DNA of 64,000 nt from Levilactobacillus brevis ATCC 14869 = DSM 20054 (GTDB taxonomy: Bacteria; Bacillota; Bacilli; Lactobacillales; Lactobacillaceae): the NCBI RefSeq assembly GCF_001433855.1, contig NZ_AZCP01000002.1, forward strand, positions 1-64,000. The letters are read 5' to 3'. Of this stretch, positions 46,425-56,675 are shown in pieces (position 1 is the first letter of the stretch; every line of letters begins with the position of its first letter). Under the pieces are notes generated by a model that was not told the DNA's origin, searched no databases, and worked only from the letters and a program-made list of their open reading frames with translations. Both the position numbers and the translations under genes were made by a program.

Positions 46425-47744
46425 TTGGCAAAAGAATTACGCCGCGAAATCGGCACGTTTACGGCCCTGGCTACCGTTATGGGAACGGTTATCGGTGGTG
46501 GGGTCTTCTTCAAAACGGCAAGCGTGGTCGCCGCTAATCACTCCGCAAACATGACATTAGCGGCTTGGATCTTAGGGGGGATTTTAACCATCTGCGCTGG
46601 ACTGACCAGTGCCGAGTTGGCAGCAGCAATCCCCCGCACCGGTGGCGCCATGCGTTACTTAGAATACGCTTATGGCAAGCCGGTGGGTTTTTTAATGGGC
46701 TGGGCCCAAATTTTGGTCTACTACCCCGCTAACATCGCGGCATTATCTATTATCTTTGGGACACAATGGGTGGCCCTCTTTCATTTAAGTGCCGCGTGGC
46801 AATTGCCAATCGCCATTATGTGCGGTTTGAGCATTACCGGATTGAATTTTCTCGGCGCTAAGGTCGGTGGATCAGTTCAGTCGATTGCCTTAATTTTTAA
46901 GCTAATCCCAATCGCTGTAATCGTTATTTTTGGTCTCCTAGCGCCAACTCATACGGTCATTCATCTGTGGCCGATCACCACTGGGAACCATCTAAACTGG
47001 GGGAGCGCCTTTAGCTCCAGTTTACTGGCAACTATGTTTGCTTATGACGGCTGGATTAGCATTGGGAATATTGCCGGGGAAATGAAGCATCCTGAACGAG
47101 ACCTGCCACGCGCAATCATCATTGGTTTAGCACTCATCACCGTTGTCTATACCTTAATTAATCTCGTTTTTCTAAAAACATTGCCAATTGATCTAATCGC
47201 GGGTAATCAAAATGCTGCAGCGGATGCTTCAATGAAGCTTTTTGGACAGTTCGGTGGCAAATTGGTCACTATTGGGATTCTTATTTCCGTTTACGGTGCG
47301 ATCAATGGGTATACCTTAACGGGAATGCGCGTCCCCTTTGCCATGGCCGAGGAAGACAGTCTCCCCTTTTCACACCATTTCCGCCGGTTGTCCCCGCACA
47401 CCTTTGTCCCGTACTTTGCTGGGAGCGTGCAGTTCGTGATTGCCTTTATTATGATGTTAATGGGTAGTTTCGATCTCTTAACCGACATGCTGGTCTTCGT
47501 TATGTGGGTCTTCAACTGTCTCATCTTCTTGGCAGTCTTTCGTCTGCGTAAAACTGAACCAAAGCTAGCACGGCCTTATCGTGTGCCTGGCTACCCCATC
47601 ATTCCCCTGATTGCCTTAGTTGGTGGTCTCTTCATTATTGTGACGACACTACTAACTGAAACTGGTTTGGCGATTACCGGATTGGGTCTCACACTAATCG
47701 GGTTACCGATTTACTTCTGGCACCAACGACATCGTCAGGCTTAA
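46425..47744 (+). CDS. Amino acid permease (APC superfamily)
   Basis: A 439-residue transporter with about twelve membrane segments. The TTG start at 46425 follows GAGGAG with proper spacing. Family motifs: VMGTVIGGGVFFKTA (TM1 GTVIG), AELAAAIPRTGGAMRYLEYAYG and FAYDGWISIGNIAGEMKHPERDLPRAIIIG. It resembles the L-type amino acid/serine-threonine exchanger (LAT/SteT) group. Substrate is not determinable. It is monocistronic with terminators on both sides. Confidence 0.9.
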   Translation: MAKELRREIGTFTALATVMGTVIGGGVFFKTASVVAANHSANMTLAAWILGGILTICAGLTSAELAAAIPRTGGAMRYLEYAYGKPVGFLMGWAQILVYYPANIAALSIIFGTQWVALFHLSAAWQLPIAIMCGLSITGLNFLGAKVGGSVQSIALIFKLIPIAVIVIFGLLAPTHTVIHLWPITTGNHLNWGSAFSSSLLATMFAYDGWISIGNIAGEMKHPERDLPRAIIIGLALITVVYTLINLVFLKTLPIDLIAGNQNAAADASMKLFGQFGGKLVTIGILISVYGAINGYTLTGMRVPFAMAEEDSLPFSHHFRRLSPHTFVPYFAGSVQFVIAFIMMLMGSFDLLTDMLVFVMWVFNCLIFLAVFRLRKTEPKLARPYRVPGYPIIPLIALVGGLFIIVTTLLTETGLAITGLGLTLIGLPIYFWHQRHRQA

Positions 47745-47751
47745 CTACCTA

Positions 47752-47792
47752 AAAAAGGCTCAGACCATAAATAAATGGTTTGAGCCTTTTTA
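47752..47792. terminator. Bidirectional terminator
   Basis: AAAAGGCTCAGACCAT (47753-47768) pairs with ATGGTTTGAGCCTTTT (47775-47790) with one wobble. Confidence 0.9.
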
Positions 47793-49142
47793 TTAATGTT
47801 CTTGAACTTCGTTAGGGTGAGCCTTCTCAAAACGATGTTCGAAGAAGAAGTACCCTGTAATTAAAGCGTAGCAGAGCATTGGTACAACGAATGAGAACTG
47901 CATTGAACCGGTCGCATCAGAAACCAGGCCTTGAATGGCTGGAATGACTGCACCACCGATCAGGGCCATCACGATAATTGCCCCAGCCGTTTCAGTGTAT
48001 TTCTTCTCCGTAACGGCATCCAACGTGTGCGCATAAATTGTTGGCCATTCTGGACCAAAGAAGAAACTCGTTAAGATGGCTGCGTAGACCGCAATCATAT
48101 TCGGAACCGTAAAGGTCACAACTAATGCTAATGTCCCCAATAAGGAGTACCACGTCAGCACCTTCGTAATTGAGAAGCGACTCATAAAGGTATTGGCAAC
48201 CAGCTTACCAACGAACCACGCCACATAACTATAAATCATAAAGGTTGATGCACCGCTGTCGGTAATTTGATGGTTCAAGTTTAATACCAAACGAATCGTA
48301 AAGGACCAGACGGTTGTTTGCAGACCCGCATAAAAGAACTGGGTTACTACCCCTTTAATATAGTGCTTGTTGTGTGATAGATACTTCAGAGTTTCCCCAA
48401 GACTAGGACGTTCTTCTTGTTGTTCCCCACCAATTTCCTTCGTCGCCTTAGCCCGTGGCATAGGCGTTACGGCAAAGATAATCAGCATCACGAGTAACAC
48501 GATTAAGATATATTTGTAAGGCCGTAACGTCAATTGTAACATCTGTTCGCCGTAAGCAATGCGTGCTGCGCCGTGCATATGGCTCATCTTTTCAGATAAA
48601 TTACCTACAGAACCAAAAATTAAGTACTTCCCTAAAACAATTCCCATGATGTCGCCTAACGGAATTAATGTCTGGGAAAAGTTCAAGCGCATCGTGGCGT
48701 GTTGCTTCGGTCCCAGCATTGAACTATACGTATCACATGATGTTTCCAAGAAGCTCAGACCAATGGCAATGGCAAAGATGGCCACCAGGAACATACTGTA
48801 AGTTGCGAGATGTGAGGCCGGGAAAAACAGCCCACACCCGATGATATAAAAGATCAACCCGGTCATGATGGCAAATTTATAACTGTTCTTCTTAATAATC
48901 AAGGATGCCGGAATGGCAATTAAGAAATACCCACCATAGAAGGCACTTTGAACAAAGGCCGTCGCGGCATCGTTAAGTTGAAAGACTGTCTTGAACTGCG
49001 TAATCAAAATATCATTTAAACTTGCCGCAGTTCCCCACAGTGGAAAAATCAATGAAACTAAAATAAATTGAAATAATGGCGTTTTGCTGAGGTAGCCGTC
49101 CGCTAATTGGGTCCAGCCGTGCTTGGTTTCAGTTGCTTGCAT
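47793..49142 (-). CDS. FucP-like sugar permease (MFS)
   Basis: A 449-residue twelve-segment transporter similar to L-fucose:H+ symporters: LIFPLWGTAASLNDILITQFK, AFYGGYFLIAIPASLII, FLETSCDTYSSMLG and TSFFFGPEWPTIYAHTLD. The neighbouring rbsD suggests that the substrate may be ribose or another pentose rather than fucose; no fucose genes are present. It lies 52 bases after rbsD, with an operator-like palindrome between. Confidence 0.86.
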   Translation of the reverse strand: MQATETKHGWTQLADGYLSKTPLFQFILVSLIFPLWGTAASLNDILITQFKTVFQLNDAATAFVQSAFYGGYFLIAIPASLIIKKNSYKFAIMTGLIFYIIGCGLFFPASHLATYSMFLVAIFAIAIGLSFLETSCDTYSSMLGPKQHATMRLNFSQTLIPLGDIMGIVLGKYLIFGSVGNLSEKMSHMHGAARIAYGEQMLQLTLRPYKYILIVLLVMLIIFAVTPMPRAKATKEIGGEQQEERPSLGETLKYLSHNKHYIKGVVTQFFYAGLQTTVWSFTIRLVLNLNHQITDSGASTFMIYSYVAWFVGKLVANTFMSRFSITKVLTWYSLLGTLALVVTFTVPNMIAVYAAILTSFFFGPEWPTIYAHTLDAVTEKKYTETAGAIIVMALIGGAVIPAIQGLVSDATGSMQFSFVVPMLCYALITGYFFFEHRFEKAHPNEVQEH

Positions 49143-49174
49143 ATCAAACTCTCCTTTATTGTCTAATTCAAAGC

Positions 49175-49188
49175 GTAAAACGTTTTAC
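49175..49188 (-). promoter_or_regulatory. LacI-type operator candidate O2 (rbsD-permease gap)
   Basis: Perfect palindrome GTAAAACGTTTTAC between rbsD and the permease gene. It shares GTAAAWCGWTTTAC with the site at 49698-49711. Confidence 0.6.
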
Positions 49189-49193
49189 ATCGC

Positions 49194-49589
49194 CTAAAAA
49201 GTCACGCCAGATTCTAGGATAATATTCGAAAATGGGGTCATTTCGCCAGTCCGGACAAAGGCATGCGTTTTTGCCAAATCCTGCTTCAATTGGCTATGTG
49301 GGACAAAAGCAACTTCGACATCTGGAAGTAAAGCCTGAATGGCCGCCAATTGTTCTGGGTTCTGAGTCTTAATTTCTTCGGCTAAATAAATCTTTTGAAC
49401 CGCCAATTCACTTAAAACATTCTTCAAAACATCCTGAAAACTAGGCAATTGCTTAGTTAGAGCCAAATCAATCTTTTGGGTACCCATTGGGACTGGCATA
49501 CCAGCATCACCAATACTTAACCAATCCATGTGTCCCATACCAGCGATAACCGTGGATAATTCTGAATTGATAACCGTCGTTTTTTTCAT
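49194..49589 (-). CDS. rbsD: D-ribose pyranase
   Basis: A 131-residue RbsD/FucU-family mutarotase that interconverts pyranose and furanose forms of ribose before phosphorylation. The start at 49589 follows AAGGAG. Catalytic His is in [19 protein letters not shown] (near residue 20); FKNVLSEL-type and the terminal [17 protein letters not shown] are family features. No rbsK is adjacent; the kinase would have to lie elsewhere. Confidence 0.93.
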   Translation of the reverse strand: MKKTTVINSELSTVIAGMGHMDWLSIGDAGMPVPMGTQKIDLALTKQLPSFQDVLKNVLSELAVQKIYLAEEIKTQNPEQLAAIQALLPDVEVAFVPHSQLKQDLAKTHAFVRTGEMTPFSNIILESGVTF

Positions 49590-49673
49590 CTCAATCTTCT
49601 CCTTTATCTTTCTTTGATCACTAACGAGCGTGTAATCCCTTTCAATAAACACCACTAAACAAGTAGATACTTT

Positions 49674-49711
49674 ATCTTAAGCGTCACTCGAAAATGCGTA
49701 AATCGATTTAC
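49674..49711 (-). promoter_or_regulatory. rbsD promoter with LacI-type operator candidate O1
   Basis: TTTACG (49697-49702), 17 bases, TAAGAT (49674-49679) on the minus strand. The perfect palindrome GTAAATCGATTTAC (49698-49711) overlaps the -35 box. The rest of the 334-base gap between rbsD and gshA (49590-49923) holds only the gshA terminator; I see nothing else. Confidence 0.65.
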
Positions 49712-49877
49712 TTACTGTAATACAACCCTTAAATCAGGATCATTTCAACAACAGAAATTACTTTATCACAAAATTAAAGGGCTTACAATATTTTTTTGAG
49801 ATTTGTGAAAATGATCATTTAAATGCCCCTCTGAATGACTGACACGACTTGTTTTCATCTTATTTTTCAATTTAAGC

Positions 49878-49906
49878 CAAAAAAAGTGAACCCGTTAAGG
49901 TTCACC
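49878..49906 (-). terminator. gshA terminator
   Basis: GTGAACC (49886-49892) with GGTTCAC (49899-49905), followed on the minus strand by TTTTTTT. Confidence 0.87.
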
Positions 49907-49923
49907 TTTCATCTCTAACACGG

Positions 49924-51441
49924 TCACACGATAGCCCCCTGGTCACCACTTGGTAAATCAGGAAATAACTCATGAAGACGTTGATTGGGATCACCAACTT
50001 GCATATCCCGCTCTTGCAACACTTGGGTTACCCCAGCAAACGTAAACATCAGCAGGTCGGCGCCATCTTCATCCCTAACCTGGTAAAATCGTACACCGGC
50101 TTGTAATGCTGCCATGACAAACCGCTGAGTCGCCGCGGTAACTTGAGTTAACCGGGGCAGTAAGGTTGGCGCACTAATCCGCTCATGATACCATTGGCGT
50201 GCTACCGCCTGACCGAACTTCATAAGACTCCCCTCATGCATCTTGGCCACTAGCTTGGCTGCTGGCGTTAATTCCGGATGCATCAAAACTTCCTCTAAGT
50301 CATCAATATTTTCCCACTGTTCCGTATGAGCATTGAGTTGCTTTGCCATCTCACGCATCGCTGCAAAGATTTGCTCACCCTCTGCCTGATACTGTGTGGC
50401 CTGCAACGGACCTTCTAACGCGACCGTTTGGTTTTTAAGCCGGGCCGTTGCCAACGCCGATGCGATATTCTCTGGCAAAGACTGTGTTAACAGGTAGATC
50501 ATGAAGAATTTCAAGAAATACAATGCATGACGACTCACACCATTCGGGGTAAACGGCGTGTTATCAAAATCACGCAGTTCCAAATAACGAATACCCCCCG
50601 TTAGAAAATTCTGCGCCGAGGTCTGGCCCTTTAGTCGAACTGGACCATAAAATTCGTGGGCGGAAAAGTACGTTCCCGCATCAATCATCGCTTGGAGTTG
50701 TGCCAAATGTCCCGGCAGTGACTCATACCCCACCTGTTCTTGTGGCAAATTAACGAAGCCAAATCGACTATTTCGAATACTACGGACGGGATGTTGTAAC
50801 TCCGCTGGTACCGGATCGAAGAACCCCGCCTCAGCAATAGGACTTGCGCCAAACAAATAGGTCAATAACCACTGATAACGCACAAAGTTTTGGGCCAGTC
50901 GAAAATATAAAGCATTCTTAAATGCGACTAATGTTGGAAATTCTTGTGTGTAATGGCTGTAAAGCCGATGAATCACGGGATCTGGTAAACTATAATTTAC
51001 GTGAACGCCAGTCATACACCCATGCTTGAGTCCATATTTATGAATCAAATGTTCCCGATAGGGCTTGATTGCCGGTCGTTCAAAATGATTCCGAACAAAT
51101 TGCAAATCTGTCTCATCTAATTTAGGCGGCATGCTCAGTGGCCAGATTCGATCATCCCCAGCCAACGAGCGATAAGCCACTGTTTGTAATGTGTCTAATT
51201 GATCTAATGTCCCCCCGATATTGGGGTTGGGATCAGTAATCACCTCTAACTGGCTTTCTGTAAAGTCCGTTTGTAAGTACGGATGAATCGTCCGTGATCC
51301 CAATTGGCGCGGGTGCGGGCGTCGGCTCAATCGCCCATGCTGATCAATTCGGTGCTCCTCAATTTCTAAGCCAACAAGACTGTGATACAGTTGTTCCGCT
51401 AAATGTTCTTCGCGAATAACCGTTAATAAGTGATCTAACAT
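49924..51441 (-). CDS. gshA: Glutamate-cysteine ligase
   Basis: A 505-residue enzyme that makes gamma-glutamylcysteine, the first step of glutathione synthesis. The start at 51441 follows GGGGAGG. Family features: LVGLEIEEHRID, TDFTESQLEVITDPNP, CMTGVHVNYSLPD and YLELRDFDNTPFTPNG. It matches the single-domain GshA (not the bifunctional GshAB fusion, which is about 750 residues). No gshB is adjacent, so the cell may make gamma-glutamylcysteine or import glutathione. Confidence 0.88.
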   Translation of the reverse strand: MLDHLLTVIREEHLAEQLYHSLVGLEIEEHRIDQHGRLSRRPHPRQLGSRTIHPYLQTDFTESQLEVITDPNPNIGGTLDQLDTLQTVAYRSLAGDDRIWPLSMPPKLDETDLQFVRNHFERPAIKPYREHLIHKYGLKHGCMTGVHVNYSLPDPVIHRLYSHYTQEFPTLVAFKNALYFRLAQNFVRYQWLLTYLFGASPIAEAGFFDPVPAELQHPVRSIRNSRFGFVNLPQEQVGYESLPGHLAQLQAMIDAGTYFSAHEFYGPVRLKGQTSAQNFLTGGIRYLELRDFDNTPFTPNGVSRHALYFLKFFMIYLLTQSLPENIASALATARLKNQTVALEGPLQATQYQAEGEQIFAAMREMAKQLNAHTEQWENIDDLEEVLMHPELTPAAKLVAKMHEGSLMKFGQAVARQWYHERISAPTLLPRLTQVTAATQRFVMAALQAGVRFYQVRDEDGADLLMFTFAGVTQVLQERDMQVGDPNQRLHELFPDLPSGDQGAIV

Positions 51442-51476
51442 GGCGGTAACCTCCCCCTGAGTCTCAATCAAACTAA

Positions 51477-51516
51477 GTTTACTTTAAAGTGTAAACAAGA
51501 TTACTAGAATTGTCAC
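51477..51516 (-). promoter_or_regulatory. gshA promoter with inverted repeat
   Basis: GTGACA (51511-51516), 17 bases, TACACT (51488-51493) on the minus strand. An inverted repeat, GTTTAC-N8-GTAAAC (51477-51496), covers the -10 box and the start region. It could be an operator; the regulator is unknown. Confidence 0.5.
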
Positions 51517-51551
51517 TGATATTGTCCGCCTTTTTTTACGATGGGGAAATA

Positions 51552-51590
51552 CCAAAAGGCATGCCGGACTTTTACAGTCTGGGCATGCCC
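51552..51590 (-). terminator. pdp terminator
   Basis: GGCATGCC.GACT pairs with AGTC..GGCATGCC (51558-51570 with 51576-51589), followed on the minus strand by TTTT. Confidence 0.83.
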
Positions 51591-51601
51591 TTATTGAAAC
51601 A

Positions 51602-52900
51602 TTACCGAATCGTTTCGTGAATTAACGTAAATGGTTCCGCCGTGTCACGCACTTCAATATTGTCATAGAGTCGTTGTTTAATATCAGCAACATCCTCACG
51701 ATTACTGTAGATGGTCAACAGAGATTCGCCCGCCTTAACCGGGTCGCCAACCTTCTTGTTCATCATGATACCAACTGCGTAATCCAATTGGTCATCAGCT
51801 TTTTGCCGACCACCACCGAGCAACATGCTAGCAATTCCCATTTCATCAGCTTCAACCTTGCTAACGACACCACTCGTCTTCGCTGGCAGTTCAATCTTGA
51901 ATTTCGCTTGTGGCATGATTTCAGGATGATCGATCACGTTCCGGTCACCGCCCTGTGCTGCGACCATATCACCAAACTTCTGTAAGGCAGAACCGTCAGT
52001 GATGGTCTTTTCACACATCGCACGGGCCGTCTCCAAGTCATCAGCCTTGCCGGACATGACAACCATGTGGGCACCTAAGGTCATCACTAATTCAGTGATA
52101 TCAGCAGGGGCTTGGCCCTTTAGTAAGTCAATGGATTCTTTAATTTCCAGAGCATTGCCAATCGCGTTACCTAGTGGTTGGTTCATATCGGAGATGATGG
52201 CCATGCAATCCATTCCAACGCCCTTACCAATCCCCACTAACGCTTTAGCTAACTTCCGTGAATCGTCCAGTGTCTTCATGAACGCACCGGCACCAGTCTT
52301 CACATCAATCACTAACGCATCGGTGCCTGAGGCAATCTTCTTACTCATAATTGAGCTGGCAATCAATGGAATTGAATCAACGGTGTCCGTCACATCCCGT
52401 AAGGCATAAATCTTCTTATCAGCGGGGGCAATATTTCCGGTTGCCCCAACGATTGCCAAACCTTGATCGCGAACTTGTTTTAAGAAGTCACTCTCACTGA
52501 TTTCAACTTGATAGCCTGGAATCGCTTCCAATTTGTCCAACGTTCCACCAGTATGCCCCAATCCCCGACCAGAGATCATCGGCACTGGAATTCCTAAGGC
52601 CGCAACGATTGGTGCTAATGGAATACTGGTTTTGTCTCCAACACCACCGGTTGAATGCTTATCAACTTTCAATCCGGGAATGCTCGATAAATCTAAATGA
52701 TCGCCCGACTTCATCATTGCCATGGTCAACTCGGAGCGTTCAGCATCCGTCATGTCTTTAAAATAGGTGGCCATTAAGAACGCACTCGTTTGGTAATCTG
52801 GAATTTCTCCTGAAACGACGCCATCCACAAACGTCTGAATTTCTTCTTGGGTTAGCTCGCCACCATTACGTTTCTTATCAATAATATCAACCATTCTCAT
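51602..52900 (-). CDS. pdp: Pyrimidine-nucleoside phosphorylase
   Basis: A 432-residue enzyme splitting uridine, deoxyuridine and thymidine with phosphate. Motifs: [68 protein letters not shown] (the family signature). A start at MVDIID two codons on is an alternative. It is the last gene of the deo cluster, 36 bases after deoR. Confidence 0.95.
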   Translation of the reverse strand: MRMVDIIDKKRNGGELTQEEIQTFVDGVVSGEIPDYQTSAFLMATYFKDMTDAERSELTMAMMKSGDHLDLSSIPGLKVDKHSTGGVGDKTSIPLAPIVAALGIPVPMISGRGLGHTGGTLDKLEAIPGYQVEISESDFLKQVRDQGLAIVGATGNIAPADKKIYALRDVTDTVDSIPLIASSIMSKKIASGTDALVIDVKTGAGAFMKTLDDSRKLAKALVGIGKGVGMDCMAIISDMNQPLGNAIGNALEIKESIDLLKGQAPADITELVMTLGAHMVVMSGKADDLETARAMCEKTITDGSALQKFGDMVAAQGGDRNVIDHPEIMPQAKFKIELPAKTSGVVSKVEADEMGIASMLLGGGRQKADDQLDYAVGIMMNKKVGDPVKAGESLLTIYSNREDVADIKQRLYDNIEVRDTAEPFTLIHETIR

Positions 52901-52936
52901 CGTTAGATCGCTCCATTTCTTAAACCGCTCTATTGC

Positions 52937-53896
52937 CTATTGGTCTGGCGTTGTGAGCTTTAGTAGTTGTGCCGCTGCATGTTGATCGATAATGAGACAA
53001 TTAGGGTAACCGCCAAGCAACGCTGCTCTAACAGCCGGCACCTTGGCATCACCAGCCGCCACTAAAATCGAATGCTCTTTTTGCTTTAGACTATCCAGGT
53101 CAATGCCAATCGTCCGTTCGTTCAATTCTGGATTAACAATTTGGCCCTGCTCGTCAATATAGCGAGAAAAGATATCTCCGACAGCCTGCTGTTGCAACGC
53201 TTCTTTTTCTGCTTCCTGTAAATACCCCAACTGAAAAACCAGTGCATTACTGCGGACCGTTCCCACAGAGTAAATCGCAATGTTGGCTTTCTCGCCAAGT
53301 GCTAGCAAATACTGAATATGTCGTTCCGCTTCCACCAATTCCTTAGTTTGTTGGTGGTCAAAGATCACGGGTAACGGCAAATACTGTGGCACCGCATGAA
53401 AGGCATTGGCAAAGGCGTCAATGCTTTCATACGCATAGGTCTGTTCCGTCGAGTAGCTCACACTCCCCTTCAGTTGGATGACTTCTACCCCGGTTAACGT
53501 ATCTGGTTGTAGGCTCGAACCAATCGCATAGATTGTTTTCCCCCAACCGATACCAATCACATCATGCTCATGAACAATCTGTTCCAAGTAGTGTGCGGCG
53601 TATTCACCCACCATCGTTAGTACATCATTGACGGGCGTCAATTGCGTCGCCACAACATGAACCTCAACATCATAGGCCCGCGTCAATGCCCGCTCCAAGG
53701 TTTGAACGTCTTGTACGGGATCAACAATTTGGATACGAACCAACCCTTGTTCTCGGGCAAACTGTAGCAACCGAGATACCGTTGGCCGTGAAATTCCCAT
53801 TCGTTGAGCAATCTGGCTTTGACTTTGGTCAGCCTGATAGTACATCTTTGCCACGGTCAGGGCTTGTCCCAACCGTTCAGCCGTGGTCTCCGCCAT
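52937..53896 (-). CDS. deoR: DeoR, SorC-family repressor of the deo genes
   Basis: A 319-residue regulator. The ATG at 53896 follows AAGGAG with eight-base spacing. N-terminal HTH: MYYQADQSQSQIAQRMGISRPTVSRLL. C-terminal sugar-phosphate domain of the SorC type: VIGIGWGKTIYAIGSSL, and ILVAAGDAKVPAVRAALLGGYPNCLIID. Bacillus DeoR is of this family and responds to deoxyribose-5-phosphate, the substrate of the adjacent deoC. A sequence like its operator precedes deoC. Confidence 0.9.
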   Translation of the reverse strand: MAETTAERLGQALTVAKMYYQADQSQSQIAQRMGISRPTVSRLLQFAREQGLVRIQIVDPVQDVQTLERALTRAYDVEVHVVATQLTPVNDVLTMVGEYAAHYLEQIVHEHDVIGIGWGKTIYAIGSSLQPDTLTGVEVIQLKGSVSYSTEQTYAYESIDAFANAFHAVPQYLPLPVIFDHQQTKELVEAERHIQYLLALGEKANIAIYSVGTVRSNALVFQLGYLQEAEKEALQQQAVGDIFSRYIDEQGQIVNPELNERTIGIDLDSLKQKEHSILVAAGDAKVPAVRAALLGGYPNCLIIDQHAAAQLLKLTTPDQ

Positions 53897-53921
53897 TATC
53901 ATCTCTCCTTAAACATCTCAT

Positions 53922-53960
53922 TAAAAAACGCGGTCGCGGGGTCCCCGTTCCCGCGTTTTC
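53922..53960 (-). terminator. Terminator after deoD
   Basis: AAAACGCGG (53925-53933) with CCGCGTTTT (53951-53959) and an inner GGGG/CCCC pairing, followed on the minus strand by TTTTTT-like tail. It would lower expression of deoR and pdp relative to deoCBD. Confidence 0.68.
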
Positions 53961-53961
53961 A

Positions 53962-54669
53962 TTACGCTTTAGCAGCCGTATCTAAGGCAACCTTAATCAT
54001 ATCGTTAAATGACTTTTCCCGTTCTTCTGGCGTTGTTGATTCGCCTGTCATCAGGTGGTTACTAATCGTCAACACCGATAATGCCCGAACATGGTACTTC
54101 GCTGCTAACATAAAGAGGGCTGTTGATTCCATTTCTGTCGCAATAACCCCGTAATCGACCAGCTTTTGACGATCCATTTCATCGTTATAGAACCGGTCTT
54201 CGGCCAGCACATTCCCAACTCGAACTGGAATCTTCAGATCCTGTGCAACATGATAGGCTGTATCTAACAAACCAAAATCACTAATAGCTGCGTAGTAGAT
54301 ACCACCACCGAACGTGTTATGAATAATTGAGGAGTCGGTTGAGGCTGCTTGCGCTAGGACAACGTCACGAACATGAACATCGGGACTCATCCCACCGGAG
54401 GTTCCCACCCGGAATAAGGTCTTAACACCATATTCACTAATCAACTCATTGGTATAAATTGAAATCGATGGAATCCCCATCCCGGTTCCTTGAACCGAGA
54501 TTCGTTTGCCCTTGTACGTTCCGGTATACCCAAAGGCATTTCGAACCGTGTTGTAGCAAACTGGATTTTCTAAGAAGGTTTCTGCAATATACTTAGCCCG
54601 CAGTGGATCACCTGGCAATAAGACCGTGTCTGCAATATCGCCCATTTTGGCTTCCAAATGATTACTCAT
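53962..54669 (-). CDS. deoD: Purine-nucleoside phosphorylase DeoD
   Basis: A 235-residue hexameric-type phosphorylase releasing purine bases from (deoxy)ribonucleosides. Motifs: [51 protein letters not shown] and [13 protein letters not shown]. The fit with bacterial DeoD is complete. It follows deoB by 30 bases. Confidence 0.95.
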   Translation of the reverse strand: MSNHLEAKMGDIADTVLLPGDPLRAKYIAETFLENPVCYNTVRNAFGYTGTYKGKRISVQGTGMGIPSISIYTNELISEYGVKTLFRVGTSGGMSPDVHVRDVVLAQAASTDSSIIHNTFGGGIYYAAISDFGLLDTAYHVAQDLKIPVRVGNVLAEDRFYNDEMDRQKLVDYGVIATEMESTALFMLAAKYHVRALSVLTISNHLMTGESTTPEEREKSFNDMIKVALDTAAKA

Positions 54670-54699
54670 AATTTGTTCCTCCTAAAGTGGTTGTCTCGA

Positions 54700-55887
54700 C
54701 TACTTCAATTCTGCTAAGAAACTGTGTCCTTCATGGTTACCGGCAACACCGAAATTATCCAAAACGGTCGCACCAAAGTCAGCAAATGGTGAACGAACAC
54801 CTAAGCTACCACCTTGCTTGAAGCTTGGTGAGTACACTAATAATGGCACTTGTTCTCTGGTGTGATCCGTCCCCGTATAAGTTGGATCGTTCCCGTGATC
54901 GGCAGTAATCATTAACAAGTCATCATCATGCATGTTCGCCAATACCGTTCCCAAGCGTTGGTCAAAGTCCATCAATGCTTGACCAAACCCATCGGGATTC
55001 CGCCGATGACCATACATCGCATCAAAGTCAACTAAGTTAATGAAACAAAAACCGGTAAAGTCTTCAGTCATGACGTGATCAACGTGATCCATACCATCCA
55101 TGTTACTTTCATTGTGGTAAGCTTCATCAATCCCATGACCAGAGAAGATGTCGTTGGTCTTACCAACAGCAACTACCCGAACACCGGCTGCTTGTAACCG
55201 ATCCAAATCAGTCTCACCAGTTGGTTCCAACGTGAAATCACGCCGGTTTGCTGTTCGCGTAAAGTGGTCTGCATCTGGCCCAACGTATGGCCGAGCAATG
55301 ATCCGGCCAACCAAGTATTCCGGTCCATTGACTAATGAACGCGCATATTCACAGATCTTATAGAGTTCCGCCAATGGAATCACGTCTTCGTGTGCCGCAA
55401 TCTGTAACACAGAATCTCCGGACGTGTAGACAATCAAGTCGCCGGTCTTCATCTGTTGTTCGCCTAGCTCAGCAATGATTTTGGTCCCTGATTCTGGTCG
55501 GTTACCGATCACTTTACGTCCAGAAAACGTTTCCAATTTTGTGATGATGTCAGCGGGGAAGCCGTTAGGGAATGTACTCAATGCCTTACGAACAGGTAAC
55601 CCCATCATTTCCCAGTGACCATCCATTGAATCCTTACCAGCCGAAATCTCCCGCATCTTGCCATAATAGGCATGAGGATCATCAGCCACCGGTACACCCT
55701 CGATTGGTGTTTCCCGCAAGTTAGATAAACCGATTTTGGCTAGATTAGGTAATGCCAGTTTTCCAGCAAAATGGTGACCAACGTGCCCTAAAGTATCAGC
55801 ACCCTCATCGCCAAACTTATCTGCATCCGGTGCTGCTCCTGCACCAACTGAATCCATAACTAAACCAAAAACACGCTTGAACTTCAT
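54700..55887 (-). CDS. deoB: Phosphopentomutase
   Basis: A 395-residue Mn-dependent enzyme converting (deoxy)ribose-1-phosphate to the 5-phosphate. The ATG at 55887 is chosen because the protein then opens [22 protein letters not shown], the family N-terminus, with metal-binding Asp; GGHWEMMGL-type, [12 protein letters not shown] and [11 protein letters not shown] carry the other metal ligands and phosphate site. A GTG at 55908 is less likely. It follows deoC by 31 bases. Confidence 0.95.
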   Translation of the reverse strand: MKFKRVFGLVMDSVGAGAAPDADKFGDEGADTLGHVGHHFAGKLALPNLAKIGLSNLRETPIEGVPVADDPHAYYGKMREISAGKDSMDGHWEMMGLPVRKALSTFPNGFPADIITKLETFSGRKVIGNRPESGTKIIAELGEQQMKTGDLIVYTSGDSVLQIAAHEDVIPLAELYKICEYARSLVNGPEYLVGRIIARPYVGPDADHFTRTANRRDFTLEPTGETDLDRLQAAGVRVVAVGKTNDIFSGHGIDEAYHNESNMDGMDHVDHVMTEDFTGFCFINLVDFDAMYGHRRNPDGFGQALMDFDQRLGTVLANMHDDDLLMITADHGNDPTYTGTDHTREQVPLLVYSPSFKQGGSLGVRSPFADFGATVLDNFGVAGNHEGHSFLAELK

Positions 55888-55918
55888 ATCCGTATTCCCC
55901 GCTTTCACAAATTAGATT

Positions 55919-56608
55919 CTAGTAACCAGCTTTAGCATGACTGTCGTCACCCGTTAAGATGGCTACGGTTGCACTGACACCCATCCGACTGGCACCAGCA
56001 TCGATCATAGCTAAGGCTTCTTCACGACTGTGGATACCACCGGAAGCCTTGACGCCTAAGCGATCGCCAACTGTTTCACGCATCAACTTAACGTCTTCAA
56101 CCTTAGCACCTGATGTTGAGAACCCAGTGGACGTCTTAACAAAGTCAGCACCTGCTTTTTCACTCAACTGACAAGCCCGGACAATTTCATCCTTCGTTAA
56201 CAACGCATTTTCCAAGATAACTTTTAGAATTTTACCCTTAGCGTGGACTGCATCAGCTAGACCTTGAATGTCTGCCAAGACCTTCTCATCATTACCGCCT
56301 TTTAATTCACCTACGTTCAAGACCATATCGATTTCTTCGGCCCCTTGATCGATGGCTGTCGTGGCTTCAAAGATTTCACTTTCCGTTGCCATGGCCCCTA
56401 GTGGAAAACCAACGACAGCGATTGGGTTAACGTCAGTTCCCTTTAATTGCTCAGTAACAAACGGAATCCAATAGGAGTTTACGCAGACCGAAGCCGTATT
56501 AAATTTCTTAGCTTCGTCACAAGTTTGCTTGATATCTGCTTCAGTTGCATCTGCCTTTAAATTAGTGTGATCAATGTACTTCGCTAATTGTTCTGTGGTT
56601 AATGTCAT
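55919..56608 (-). CDS. deoC: Deoxyribose-phosphate aldolase
   Basis: A 229-residue class I aldolase cleaving 2-deoxyribose-5-phosphate into acetaldehyde and glyceraldehyde-3-phosphate. [12 protein letters not shown] at the start, the acceptor region [14 protein letters not shown], the Schiff-base lysine in [13 protein letters not shown], and [25 protein letters not shown] (second Lys). First gene of deoC-deoB-deoD-deoR-pdp. AAAGGGG lies before the start. Confidence 0.96.
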   Translation of the reverse strand: MTLTTEQLAKYIDHTNLKADATEADIKQTCDEAKKFNTASVCVNSYWIPFVTEQLKGTDVNPIAVVGFPLGAMATESEIFEATTAIDQGAEEIDMVLNVGELKGGNDEKVLADIQGLADAVHAKGKILKVILENALLTKDEIVRACQLSEKAGADFVKTSTGFSTSGAKVEDVKLMRETVGDRLGVKASGGIHSREEALAMIDAGASRMGVSATVAILTGDDSHAKAGY

Positions 56609-56638
56609 AATATGAAACCCCTTTCATTTATCAACATC

Positions 56639-56667
56639 AGCATACCGAATCTTCGCACAAATGTAAA
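56639..56667 (-). promoter_or_regulatory. deo operon promoter
   Basis: TTTACA (56662-56667), 17 bases, TATGCT (56639-56644) on the minus strand, about 30 bases before deoC. Confidence 0.75.
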
Positions 56668-56675
56668 GCGTTATT

